Below are positions 24,973 to 36,000 of a DNA stretch of 64,000 bases, piece by piece. Numbering within the stretch: position 1 is the stretch's first letter; every line of letters begins with the position of its first letter. A model generated the notes under the pieces. The model worked only from the letters and a program-made list of their open reading frames with translations, was not told the origin of the DNA and made no database searches. Origin of the DNA: Moringa oleifera (Eukaryota; Streptophyta; Magnoliopsida; Brassicales; Moringaceae); contig JAJFZO010000394.1 of the NCBI GenBank assembly GCA_021397835.1, positions 62,001 to 126,000 on the forward strand. The letters are read 5' to 3'. The position numbers and the translations under genes were made by a program.

Positions 24973-26720
24973 GTGTGGTTAAAATTTGAAAACTAAGACG
25001 TGGCAATTGACGGTAATGTTAGGGAGTCTAGAGATGTCAATGGAGGCCTTAGGAAAAGTTATCTTTGCTGTTTAACATCTTGCCCACCGTAGAAGTAACT
25101 TAACCAGAGGTAAGATCCAATGGCTCGAAGAGCACTGCACGTTACGCGGTATCCGATGTGCCCTCGACAACCCTTGAAAATCCAGAGGATCAAGTATTTT
25201 CAACATTTGGTCGCACTTATAATTGCATCAAGTCTCTAAGGTGAACAACCTTTGGTGGATGCAATAATGGAGGTAAGGGAATTGCAAAAAATAGATCTAC
25301 AACCTCGAGAAAGGGATTAACTCTGAGGGCTGGGCATGGGGAGCGCAATCCGAAACTCATTAGCAATCAAAAGTGGGTCACTGCATGCCGACCAAAGGAT
25401 GGACTGGGCATCAAACAACCAACTCAAAATTTGTATGGACAAAGGGAATCTGACTGTTTAATTAAAATAAAGTATTAGGATGGTCCCTACAGATCCTCAT
25501 GCAATGTGATTTTTATCTAGTGCTCTAAATGCTAAAGTGAATAAATTCCACAGAGTGTGGGTAAATGGTAGGAGTAACTGTGACTTTCTTAAGGTAGCCA
25601 AAAGCCTCGTCATCTATCAGTGATGCGCATGAATGGATTAACGAGATTCCTACTGTCCTTGTCTACTGTCTAGTGAAACCATAATCAAGGGATCGAACTT
25701 CACAAAATTAGCAACGAAGAAGACCTTTTTAAGCTTGACTCTAGTGCCACTTTGTGAAACGACTTGAGAGGTATAGGATATGTAGGAGGCGAAAATGGCG
25801 AAAGTGAAATACTACCACTTTTAAAGTTATTTTACTTATTCCATGAATTGGAAGTGAGGTGTCACCTCTTTTTTTAAACCTAAGGTCGGCCTTGGCTAGC
25901 CAATCCAAGCATAAGACATTGTGACGTGGTTAGTTTAGCTAGCACATCAAATTTTTTAAAAGATAAAGAAGGTGTCCTAAGATGAGCTCAACGAGAACAA
26001 AAATCTCGTGTCAAATAAAAGGGTAAAAGCTCATTTGATTCTAATTTCTATTGTGAATACAAACTATGAAAACGTAGCCTATTAATTCTTTGCATCTTCA
26101 AATTTTGAAGCTAAAGGTGTTAGAAAAGTTACCACATGGATAATTGGCTGACGGTAGCTAAGCATTCATAACGGCATTGCTTTTTAATCCTTCAATGTTG
26201 GCTCTTCCTATCATTTTGAAGCAAAAATCACGAGATGTTGGATTGTTCACCCACCAATAAGGAACATAAGTAGGGTTTAAACCATGGCTAGATAAGTTAG
26301 TTTTACCCTACTGATGCATGCATCATGATAGTAATTACACCTAATACTAGAGGAGATGTTGATTTGCATAATTAGTCATTGCACTTGGTTAAAAAGCCAG
26401 TGCGTGAAACTACTGTGAGAATTATGACTGAATAACTCTAAGTTAGAATTTGAGGTAAAATCGATGCATGCACTTGTCACTGGATTACCAACCTAAAGTA
26501 GGGGCCTCTTGACCTCCAAAGGCACGCGCCGTTGTCCAAGCTTATATAGTGGAAAAACCTTGCGGGCTACCTTGAAGTATGATTCCCACAAAGCAATGGG
26601 TAGCATTCTTTGAAGATGGCTTAAATATGCAATGGGGTGTTGTAAGTGGCAGAGTGACATTGCCACGATCCATTGGGATTCAGCCTTTTATCACTTTGAT
26701 TCATCCTTCCCTCCCTACCC
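24967..26720 (+). pseudogene. 26S rRNA pseudogene fragment (middle to 3' end, forward strand)
   Basis: This is the 3' part of nuclear large-subunit rRNA, decayed. Landmarks in order: GACGTGGCAATTGACGG (about 24990), GTTATCTTTGCTGTTTAAC, CTCTGAGGGCTGGGCATGG, GACTGTTTAATTAAAATAAA (about 25455), ATGCAATGTGATTT, CTTAAGGTAGCCAAA, GCATGAATGGATTAACGAGA (about 25630), CTTGACTCTAG, CCTAAGATGAGCTCAACGAG, AGTTACCACATGGATAA, TTCACCCACCAATAAGGAAC (about 26250), TTAGTTTTACCCTACTGATG, AAAAGCCAGTGCGTGAA and the 3' end near TTCATCCTTCCCTCCC (about 26700-26716). It is shorter than the native segment because of deletions, and CpG sites are largely mutated. Forward and reverse fragments meet head to head at about 24970. 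Confidence 0.93.
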
Positions 26721-27530
26721 CAATAATAGTTGTCCCTTTGTTTTGGACCATCGATGCCAAAAAGGCATGCCTAGGCTATCCCCAATGATGATGGCATAAG
26801 CGCGAGGCCCAGCATGCAACAGGAAAATGTATGCAAGCCAAGGAAAGAAGGCGCAACACAAGCGAGCCCCTCATCAGTACATCCCTCGATCGTATGCCCA
26901 AGAGCATGCCATGAGTGACGCGCTACCTTGGCCTTGAGCACAAGAGACAGCACAAGGTTACCCCTAATGAGCATGGCATGGGCGCAAGGCCTAGCATGCG
27001 ATAATAAAACTTGTGTAAGCTAAGCGAAGAAGGCATAGCGTAAGTGAGCCCTTCATCAATACGTCCCTCGATCAAGTGCCCAGTGAGCATGCCTAGTGGG
27101 CACAAGAAGCTGGCCAAGGCTAACCAGTAAGCATGGCATGGGCACAAGGCCCAGCGTGCTGCAGCATATGAAGCATAAACCAAGCTAAGAGTGCGCAACG
27201 CAAGCAAGCAACGAATACATTGTGAGGCATCGCACTAGCTGTTGGAGTTGATTGCATGGGTGAACGAGACTAGATGGTGGCGCTAAGCCTTTCTAGACTT
27301 TCAAGGTAGCCATGGCTGTGTATAGATGCACTAGACAAGGCAGCTTGCATACACCCTAGGGCATCTAGCGGCCACTACATTAACGTGCTGGTCGCATTGC
27401 CTAATTGTGAACTTTTTATGAATTGAATGGCCTTTCAATTGTTGAATTGCTCCAAAAGTGACTCAAATAAATGACACACTTCATTAGGAGTCTGACCACT
27501 TTGATCATCAAGAGTTTCCATTAACGTAGT
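26721..27530 (+). repeat. Satellite (orientation A): 180-bp copies plus part of a 0.9-kb unit
   Basis: Within about 30 bases of the 26S 3' end the 180-bp family begins. Landmarks CATCCCTCGATCGTATGC and CGTCCCTCGATCAAGTGCC lie near 26880 and 27060. From 27235 it runs into the second part of the composite unit: GTTGATTGCATGGG, a GTAGCCATGGCTG block, the CATCTAGCGGCCA block, and then AACTTTTTATGAATTGAA and ACTCAAATAAATGA. It fades out near 27530. The satellite shows the same orientation relative to 26S here as beside the reverse-strand fragment at 24088. Confidence 0.8.
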
Positions 27531-29712
27531 ATTTATATATATTTACTAACGTATACACATATAATTTGTATATAGTATCAATACAAACAATGTTAATTAT
27601 TTGTACCAATCGATTATAGTTCAAATTATAATTTGTACATGATTACAATAATATGGATATAACTTATTCAATTGCAACAATATATATAAATTTGTTTGAT
27701 TCAAAATTTTAAATATCTTATCATAATTTTGAATTAATTATTATGCATAAATATTTTAATGGATTATAAGGATTCCAAATTTGTATTAAATTTAAATTAA
27801 TTTAAATTATTTATTTTATTAATTATATATAATTTAATTTTGAATTAATTTTATTTAAATTTCTACATTTTATTAGTTACATATAAATTAATTTTGAGTT
27901 AATTTTAATTTTTTATATTTTATTAATCCTATAAAATTAATTTTAAATTTATACATCTTATTAGGTAGGTAAAACGATGTTGTTTTATGAAGGATATATA
28001 AACATCTCTTACTTCCTTATAACCAATAATGGAACCTTCCTTCTCGTGTCTCCTACCACCCATCACACTCCTTTCTCCCTCTCTTGTTCTTGCAATCATT
28101 GTTGGTTGAAATTGAATAATCATCCTCTCTCCCATTTCTGCTTAAATTAGGTTGGTGAAGCTTTGTTCAAGAGGCAATTCAAAAAATATTGGAAACTTGG
28201 ATGTTCCAACTATCAAGAGGTTGTTTATGTGAGAATTTTATTATGGAACTTCTTTTTAGATTAGATTTCATACTGGCCTATGAGAATGTTTCAAGTTTAT
28301 GTTGGGAACTTGGGTCTACAAATCGTAAAAAAAAAGGACCTTGAAATGAATTAAAGATGTTTGGTGCTTTTTGCAAGTGATTCTTTTACGACCTTTTTAG
28401 TCTTTTCTTTCTTGTTTTTTTCAAGTATTCCGTTTAAGGATTGAAGTTTAGATTTTTTTAATTAAATTTAATTTTATTAGGTTACTTTTGACTTGTTTGG
28501 TTATGGTAATTTATTGTTGCAGTCAAAACTATTAACTGATATTTGGTTACTTTACAAGTTCCTAATATGTTAGTTGATGAAGCATGCTTATTTGCTATTA
28601 AGTGTTCATTTGTGTATGATAAGTCATCGTGAGGCTTACTGTGATGCTTAGAGCATATTTGAAAAATAAAATTTCTCAATTTAAATCACATCATTGAATT
28701 TTCTAGGATTAATTGTGTTCTTTAAGCTGAATGCAAAAATGTCAAAAAAATCTTATCAGTAAACTTATTGATTCCTGAGCATAACATAAATGGAATCTCA
28801 TGTTTTACATGAAGTTTAAGATGAAATTATGAATCATAAGTTAATTCAGTTTCTATGTTGTGCTGTGTGTATTTCCATGTTTAGTGTCCATAGGAGCTTG
28901 CCCTCAATTAACTAGTGCTATATGCAATTCATTCATTGGACGGTGAGTTAAAAGCCCTTTTTTTAAGGAAAAAAGAAAGTTATGAATCTTGATCATATGT
29001 TTCACTTATTAATCAATTTATGCATACACATGAAATTTGTATATTAATAGAATATGTAATATAAAGAAGAATTAGGGTATTGGATTTGTTGATAAAAAGT
29101 GTAGTATGAAAAAAATTAGCGTGATGGTTTATTTTATTTATTATATGCAATATTTTTGTATATTTTCAAATATAAAGAGAAAAAAGTGAATTTATTGCAA
29201 AATTTTTGATTTTTTTTAAAAATTGGCATTCATATAATAATTAAAAATTAAGATTATTGAAAAAAATAAATAATGATTCAAATTCAAAGTATTACACTTC
29301 AAAATGAAAAATTAAATAATAATTTGAATTTTTAGACATTTATAATTTCAAATTTTGATTTTTAATAATTTTTTTGATTATTTTTAAAATAAATAAAGAA
29401 TAATAATTAAAAATAAAAAATAATTAAGTACTCTTTGTCCATTATTCTTACATAACTGTGGATCAAGACTCATAAAATAATTGAAAAAATTTTAAAATGT
29501 AATTACTCTTTATCCACAATTCTATAAGAACTATTAATAAATGGCTAACAAAATAATTATAAAAATTAAAAATTAAAATTAAAATTTCTTTTTAATTAAA
29601 AATAAAAATAGTTTACAATTTTATCACTGTGAACAAAGATGAAAATAACTATGATGTTTATTTTTATTTATAATTCTAAAACCATAAATAAAAGTTTTAA
29701 TGAACTCTGAAT
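27531..29712. other. AT-rich non-coding DNA with short tandem repeats and a promoter-like TATA region
   Basis: No gene was recognised. Bases 27800-27965 contain about three diverged copies of a roughly 50-55-bp AT-rich unit built on TTAATTTTGAATTAATTTTA. A TATA-like GGATATATAAACATCTC at about 27992-28008 is followed by a pyrimidine-rich stretch (28040-28100) resembling a plant promoter and 5' leader. No convincing coding sequence follows it. From about 29440 words such as CTGTGGAT and TCCACAATTCT begin. These resemble motifs found on the far side of the 10.9-kb CACTA insertion, so this part probably belongs to an older element that the CACTA entered. Confidence 0.4.
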
Positions 29713-29715
29713 TAT

Positions 29716-29965
29716 CACTACTATAAAAATTGTAATAAGTGATAACAATTTAATGACAGTTCTTCCAAAACTGTCATTAAAAATAAGATCTTTAACGTTA
29801 GTTAACAATAAACTGATATTAAAGATTAGTCTTTAACATCATTTTAAATAAGAATTGGCGTTAAAAAGCCATCTGTGGATCCTTTAATACTAGTTGTTGA
29901 AGCAACGACGTTAATCACTAGAGCCTTTAACGCTAATTCTTGAAGAACTGGTGTCAAAGATCAAA
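29716..29965. repeat. Left terminal and subterminal repeats of CACTA element 2
   Basis: After the terminal CACTACTATAAA, inverted copies of a TTTAATGACAGTTCT / AACTGTCATTAAA motif appear (29748-29785). They are followed by variants around TTTAACG...GTTAA and GCTAATTCTTGAAGAAC (to about 29965). Related copies reappear at 31520-31600, beyond the cargo segment, so the cargo lies within the subterminal array. Confidence 0.8.
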
Positions 29966-29979
29966 AGAGCACTACACCT

Positions 29980-30036
29980 GCCATCTCTGATGAGTCACGC
30001 AGGCTTATTGCTTTCCACGAAGGTGGGCATGCCCTT
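29980..30036 (+). pseudogene. Captured fragment of an FtsH-type mitochondrial AAA-protease gene (FTSH4-like) with HEGGH motif
   Basis: Nineteen codons read AISDESRRLIAFHEGGHAL, nearly the same as the protease active-site region of plant FTSH4-type i-AAA proteases (SDESRKLTAFHEGGHAL by recall of the family). The HEGGH zinc-binding motif is encoded at 30016-30030. Native FtsH proteins are membrane-bound ATP-dependent metalloproteases that degrade unassembled membrane proteins. The match stops at 30036, possibly at an exon edge, and the frame reaches a stop 18 codons later. No ATPase or other FtsH part is visible. Lying inside CACTA subterminal sequence, it is best read as host DNA captured by the transposon. 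The match is short, but the motif is distinctive. Confidence 0.65.
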
Positions 30037-30098
30037 GACAATGAAAGAAACTATATTTTACAAATATGGCCATGTCTCGTTCTCTATTAACTCTTAAT

Positions 30099-30335
30099 TC
30101 GACTGCAACTGCTGTAGCAGTAGCTGTTATAGCCAAAGCCACTGCTGCAACAGTAGCTGTTATAGCCAAAGCCACTGCTGCAGCAGCTGCTGCTATAGCC
30201 AAAGCCGCTGCTGTAGCAAAAGTAGCTGCCGCAGCCAAAGCAGCTACCGCAGTAGTAGCATCTGCAACTACTATAGTGACAACAGCACCATAATTGTTGT
30301 AGCCAAATCAGCTGCCACAGCAGCCTCTGCAATTA
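30099..30335 (+). repeat. GCN-rich tandem repeat (alanine-coding if translated)
   Basis: A 33-bp unit (GTAGCTGTTATAGCCAAAGC and a short remainder) occurs twice at 30117-30183. Further GCT/GCA/GCC variants follow to about 30335. In one plus frame it reads as alanine, valine and lysine (30066-30293), and complementary frames are open too, as expected for a triplet repeat. I treat it as low-complexity cargo DNA rather than a gene. Confidence 0.7.
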
Positions 30336-30539
30336 TTCTAAAATGATGAATTCGATTAGGTTAAATTATTTAATTATCTACTCCGAAATAGGAAAGCTAT
30401 TCCAATTATGAATATTCTTTGCTGGATAGCTAGCAGCAAATCCCATGTTCAATTTTGAATGCCTTAATTGTTATAATTTACTATAAACAACCAGAAGAGA
30501 GATAGAGAGATGGAGAGTTACCACATGGCATGAAAGCGC

Positions 30540-31080
30540 CTCGACAATAGAATCTTGTCTTTCCTACTTAAATTTTAACTTGTCGAACTCTGCTGTTAAT
30601 TTTTTCATGTTTTCCCCTTGACAGAATAACTTTTCTTTCACCTTCATGTCACTTTTTTTTAGATCATCATTCTCGAACATTGAAGTCGCATTTTTCATAC
30701 GGAGCATCTTCGGTTCATGCTCTATCATCATCTTCTATTTTTGCATTCCCTATACAAAATAAAAGGAAAAAAAAGAACAAAAAAAATAAATAGTTGTGAA
30801 AAGAGGCTTTTATAGACTTTAATTTTTGTGATCTACCTTGCGTTAATCTCGATATTTTTTATCCGTCAGTCTTTTCTTCATTCTCTTTAGTTGTTCAGGA
30901 TGAATCAGAGGCCATTCACTTGAATTATGGTCCAAAAGTGTTTTGAAGTTAGTTTTATCAAGTATGAGCGTATCTAGATTAAAAGATTGAGGGGCATCTA
31001 CAAGATCAATGACAGTATAATGGCTTTATGGGTTACAATGAAAGGCCATCATATTCAGTTCGAACTAATTAAATCCAGAC
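30540..31080 (-). pseudogene. Captured antisense coding-like segment, unknown host gene (two probable exons)
   Basis: On the minus strand, about 31050-30845 reads a plausible peptide containing YTVIDLVDAPQSFNLDTL, ILDKTNFKTLLDHNSSEWP and LIHPEQLKRMKKRL. After about 100 AT-rich bases, which could be an intron, 30720-30580 reads a charged helix-like stretch with MLRMKNATSMFENDDLKKS and MKKLTAEFDKLKF. The composition is unlike the AT-rich transposon around it. I do not recognise the family; the second part looks like a coiled coil. Because it lies in the transposon's cargo region and opposes the transposase genes, I infer a second captured host-gene fragment. Confidence 0.4.
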
Positions 31081-31099
31081 CAGTTGTTTTGATGAGGCC

Positions 31100-31610
31100 A
31101 CGATTATGGATAACTTAGATGGCCTGTCATTGCATGCATGGCCAGATGACTGCTATGCTTGAGAGTGCACATTAAGATTTAGAGGTTGGTTAAGCTGCAG
31201 AGGATGGAGGACTACTGGCTCCGTGTACACTTGAGCTTTAACAAAGTGCATCAACTAGGTGCATACTTGAATTCCCAAAAGCACACCTAGAAAAATGTAT
31301 TGTGCACTCAGATGGAAGACCCTGCCAAGTGCATCCACTCTTGTCCTAATAGCTTTAACAAAGGCCATAGCCTTTCAAGGCTAACTTACATAGCTCCAAT
31401 AGGGTAACTATTGCAAGACTTCTTGCAAGCCCATACGGTTGTGCCTTGGCCATCGAGGATCCCTCCATAGGTGGAGACCCCATTAACTCGATCAAAAAAG
31501 AGCCAGTAGTACTAACCAGCATTCCCTACAGCCTTTAATGCTAGTTCTGCCAGAACCAGCGTTAAAGTCTGTGGCCTTCCAGAACTAGTGTTAAAGGCTG
31601 TCCATCCTTG
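31100..31610. other. Remaining cargo DNA and inner subterminal repeats
   Basis: Bases 31100-31500 contain no recognisable gene. The composition is more GC-rich than the rest of the element, suggesting continuation of the captured segment. From about 31520 copies of TTTAATGCTAGTTCTGCCAG and GAACTAGTGTTAAAGG mark the resumption of element-specific subterminal sequence. Confidence 0.5.
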
Positions 31611-31689
31611 CTTTAAGCTAAAAATCCTAAATTCCTCTCTAGAGCCCGCCAACATCCTCATGCCTAATTTTTTCTCTCTGTTTCATCCT

Positions 31690-31990
31690 TCTTCTCTTTA
31701 CTCTTTGTCCAGAAGCAACTAAACTATCTGCTGGCAGTCGCACTACCTCTCTCCGACCCTTTTCCTCTTTACTCTCCATCTAGAAGCAATTAGGTTAGCT
31801 GTTAGCTATCGTATTGCTTCTCTCTGGCTCTCTGCTCTTTGGTTTCTATCCAGAAGTAACTAGACCAGCTGCTGACATAGTAATGGCACTGCCTCTCTTT
31901 CAGTCTTGTCCTATTTGCTGTTCATTCGGAAGTACCTAGGTCGACCACTGGTAGCCGTACCGCCTCTCTCTGGCACTCTTCTGTTTGCTC
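31690..31990 (+). repeat. Four-copy tandem repeat, 70-77 bp unit
   Basis: A landmark AGAAGCAACTA-like word starts near 31711, 31782, 31852 and 31928. Each copy is followed by GCTGCTGGCAGT-like and CCTCTCTCTGG-like blocks. Copies differ by substitutions and small indels. It lies in the probable 5' leader of the transposase transcription unit. The open frame at 31906-32088 is a by-product. Confidence 0.75.
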
Positions 31991-32089
31991 TCTCCTTGCT
32001 CCCTTCTCTCTCATTTGTCACAATCTTCACAAAGGCAGCCGCACCCTCCCCTTCAATTCGTTCATCTTTGGCATTCAAGCATAAGTAGT

Positions 32090-33023
32090 TTGATATAAAT
32101 TTGAAATTTTTTACGAAATTTAAGTTTCATAATTTTGATTCAATTTGTTTAATTGTAGTTTAAAAAACTTATTGAGAATGTATGTTATTTTGAGAAGTTC
32201 TTTATTAAGCATGTTTAGTGAATTTTTATTAATTGATGAAATTTGAGTTTAGGGTTTGTAAGTATATTTGGTATGAATGGGTATACATTAATGCGTTTAT
32301 TATTTGATAACTATTAAGATTTTTAGATTAATTGATAAATTAATTAAATATTAATTAAATAAATTTATATTTTGATAAATTAATTATATATTAAGTGTAG
32401 ATGAATTTATGTTTGAATTAATTTTTTTAGGTAAGTTTAATTGGTTTATTTTATCAAATTTAATTATACTTTTTGTAGTTAAACATAAATTAACATAAAT
32501 TATATGCTTCTAAAATAAATCATTAAATATTATTTAAATTTTAATTAAGTTACTAGTTAGTTAGATGCTTGTATAGTAATTAATTAGATGTAATTAATTT
32601 ATTATATATTAATTAACTAATTAATTATTAATCATTTATTTAGCCAATATTAATAAACTATATGCTTGTGAAGTAAAAAATTACATGTTATTTAAATTTT
32701 AATTAGGCTACTAGTTAATTAAGTGCTTATATAGTAATTAATTAGATTTTAATTAAATATTTACTATGTCTTAATTAACTAAATAGTTATTAATTATGTA
32801 TTTTAATTTTAATTAATAAATTTCATGCTTGTAAAGTAAATAATTAAATGTTATTTAAATTTTAATTAATTTACTAGCTAGTTAATTAGATACTTTTATA
32901 GTAATAAATTAGATATTAAGTAAATATTAATTTTTTGTATTAATTAATTGAATAGTTTTTAATCATTTATTTAATATATTAGATGTTTGAAAAGTAAATA
33001 ATTAAATATTATTTAAATTTCAG
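32090..33023 (+). repeat. AT-rich intron-like region with ~160-bp tandem repeats before the transposase start
   Basis: A landmark resembling ACTAGTTAGTTAGATGCTTG followed by TAGTAATTAATTAG occurs near 32550, 32710 and 32872, giving offsets of about 157-162 bp. The region ends in ATTTAAATTTCAG at 33023, a good plant 3' splice site two bases before the transposase ATG. That fits an intron in the 5' leader. No gene is visible in it. Confidence 0.6.
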
Positions 33024-33024
33024 A

Positions 33025-36000
33025 ATGGACAAAACTTTGATGTTTGCTAATAGAATATCAAAGGCATATGATGTAGGGGTGAATAACTTTTTGAATTATG
33101 TTGTTTAGAATAGTGATAACCCTGAATTAGTTATGTATCCATGTATTAAATGTGGTAATATGAAGGGTCATACTCCATGTGAGATACAAAATTATTTATA
33201 TGTATATGAAGTTAATAGTAGCTATCAAAACTGGATATGGCACGGAGAAACTTGTATTGTTGGGTCTTCTAATAGTTAAGAATGCTAAGGTTGTTGGAGA
33301 GGTAGAACACATTGAAGAAGTTGATAACATTGTAGAAATGGTACAAGAGGCATTTGCAGAATATGATAACTTTGACAGATTACTTTGTGATGTTGAAAAA
33401 CCTCTGTATTCTGGATCAATGAAGTTCAATAAATTATCTACTCCAGTTAAATTGTACAATTTAAAGGCAAAATATAGTTGGTCTGATCAAAGCTTTAGTG
33501 ATCTTTTAAGTTTGATTGCCGAAATATTATTTGATAATAATGAAATGCCTACATCCATGTATAATGCCAAGAAAACATTGGATGCATTAGGCATGGAGTA
33601 TCAAAAGATCCATGCCTATCTAAATGATTGCATATTATATCGGAAGGAGTTTCACGATGACATCAAATGTCTAACTTGTGGACTTTCAAGATGGAAAGTA
33701 ATGAAGAATGGTAACAAAATAAAGATTGGTGTGCTTGCTAAAGTGTTATGGTATTTTCCACCAATACCAAGATTTAGAAAAATGTTTAAAAGTTCTGAAA
33801 TATCAAATCACCTTACATGGCATTCAAATAAAAAAGAAATTGATGGTCAGTTAAGGCACCCAATGGATACACTATCATGGAAATTGGTTAACTACATATG
33901 GTCAGAGTTTGCTTCAAAGCCAAGAAACTTAAGGCTTGCTATATTAGCAGATGGGATCAATCCACATAGTACATTGAGTAATTGATATAGCTATTGGCCG
34001 GTGATTATAGTGAATTATAATTTACCGCCATGGTTAAGAATGAAGAGAAAGTTCATGATGTTGACGTTACTAATATCAAGTCTTAAACAACTTGGTAATG
34101 ATATCAATGTCTACTTGGCTTCACTTATGGAAGACTTCAAAATGTTATGGGACATAGGTGTGAAAGTATATGATGCGTACCACAATGAGCAATTAAACTT
34201 GAAAGCTGTTTTGTTATGGATAATCACTGATTTCCCTGCATATGGTAATTTATCTAGTTGTACTATTAAAGAATATTATGCTTGTCCTATCTATGCTGAG
34301 AACACCCAAGCTAGTCACTTAAAACATAGTAAAAAAAAGTAATATGTTCGACACAAAAGATTCTTACCACGACATCATCCTTACCATAGACAGAAAAAGA
34401 TCTTCCATGGTGAACAAAAGTCAAAATTGCTCCCCAACCATTAAGTAGTGAAGAAGTCTTTAACAAAGTTCAATAGTTAGTAAATTCATGGGTGAAAGTC
34501 GAAGAAATAAAGTACAATTGGTAAAGAAGATGTTATTACACAGTGTTGGAAAAAGATGTCAATTTTTTTGACTTACCACATTGGAAGTCCATGCATAGTA
34601 AACATATTCTAGATGTCATGCACATTGAAAAGAACGTTTGTGATAGGCTTCTTGGGACATTGCTTGATATTCTTGGAAAATTTAAAAATGGATTAGCTTC
34701 TAGAATGGATTTGAAAGACATGGCGTTAAGGTCTGAATTGTAACCACAAGTTCATGGTAATCATACATTTTTGCCGCCTGCATGCTATACTTTATCTAGG
34801 GAAGAAAAAAAATATTTTGTAAAGTTTTCAGTGAGATTAAGGTCCTAAATAAGTATTCTTCGAACATAAAAAATCTAGTATCCATGGACGATTTGAAACT
34901 ATGTGGATTAAAATCCCATGATTGTCACATCCTAATGTAACAACTTTTATTAATTGCTTTATGAGGGTGTTACCCAAACATGTTAGATATGCTCTTATTA
35001 GACTTTGTATGTCCTTTAATTTGTTATGCCAAAAGGTGATGGATGTGGCAAAGTTAGATGGAATCCAAAACGAACTTGTGACAACACTTTGTTTGCTGGA
35101 AAAGTACTTCCCTTCCAGCTTCTTTGATATTATAGTCCACCTCACTATTCATCTTATCAAAGAAGTAAAATTATATGGTCCCATGTATTTACAATGAATG
35201 GACCCATTTGAATGTTATATGCAAGTGTTAAAGGGTTATGTTCGAAATCGTAATAGACATGAGGGCAGTATTGCTGAGTTGTACATTACATAAGAGGCAT
35301 TATAATTCTGCGTTGATTATTTATCTACTATGGATATTATTAGGATTCCTCTACGGAAGAATGAATTTGGTCACTTAACTCGAAATGGAAAAGCTCTAAC
35401 TAGTGGAAGTGTTGAGAAAGCTAACAATGTTGTCCTTTATTAAGCGCACTTGTATGTTTTGATGAATACGAGCGAAGTTCAATCAATATAAGCGGTAATT
35501 AAATTTTACAACTTATAGTTCGTTGTTATATCAAATAATATTTGAATTATTATTTGATGATTTATTCTTAATATGCAGTGAGTATTTAAATCAATTAAGG
35601 GTTGACAATTCTATTAAGTCAAAATGACTTCAATGGTTACATGATGAATAAAATCAAACCTTAAGTAATTGGTTACGCACACGAGTAAGAATACTTATTC
35701 TTGTTTACACATTAAATTTATTTTTAATATGGTTCATCTAATATATGTTATGATACAGATTGGGAATGAAATTTTATTATCCAATCATAATGTCTCATCA
35801 ACACTATGATGGATTGGCCATGGTCCTCGATCCACAGTAGTCAAGTATCTTGGATATATCATCAACGATTGTCACAAAAGTGATAAGATAACTCAAGGAT
35901 CCATCAAAATAGTGGCGTCACTCTAGTTGCCAACACCATGCAAATCTCCAGTATTAAGGATAAAAATTTAATATATGGTGATTTATCATTCTATAAAGTT

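Noticed and set aside
21660..27240. Open frames on both strands in the satellite and 26S rDNA (for example 22335-22529, 22651-22941, 24062-24664, 26579-26788 and 26923-27207)
   Set aside because: They fall entirely within satellite repeats or decayed rRNA sequence; the apparent proteins are translations of non-coding DNA.
27500..27530. Possible 5.8S remnant (GATCATCAAGAGTTTCC) that could be the left half of the split rDNA
   Set aside because: The words align better with the satellite segment around GAGTCTGCCCCTCAAA, and the rest of 5.8S is absent on both sides.
27992..28140. TATA-like promoter and leader as evidence for a host gene
   Set aside because: No coding sequence follows on the plus strand; the sequence is AT-rich with introns or exons unrecognisable. 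It is mentioned only within the region entry.
29095..29120. GTAGTATGAAAAAAATTAGC as left terminus of the outer CACTA-like element
   Set aside because: The first bases do not match CACTA, no subterminal motifs follow directly and no target duplication with 40779 is visible.
30005..30332. Alanine-rich and cysteine/tyrosine-rich proteins on both strands
   Set aside because: They are translations of a GCN triplet tandem repeat in several frames. No start context, domain or conservation supports a protein.
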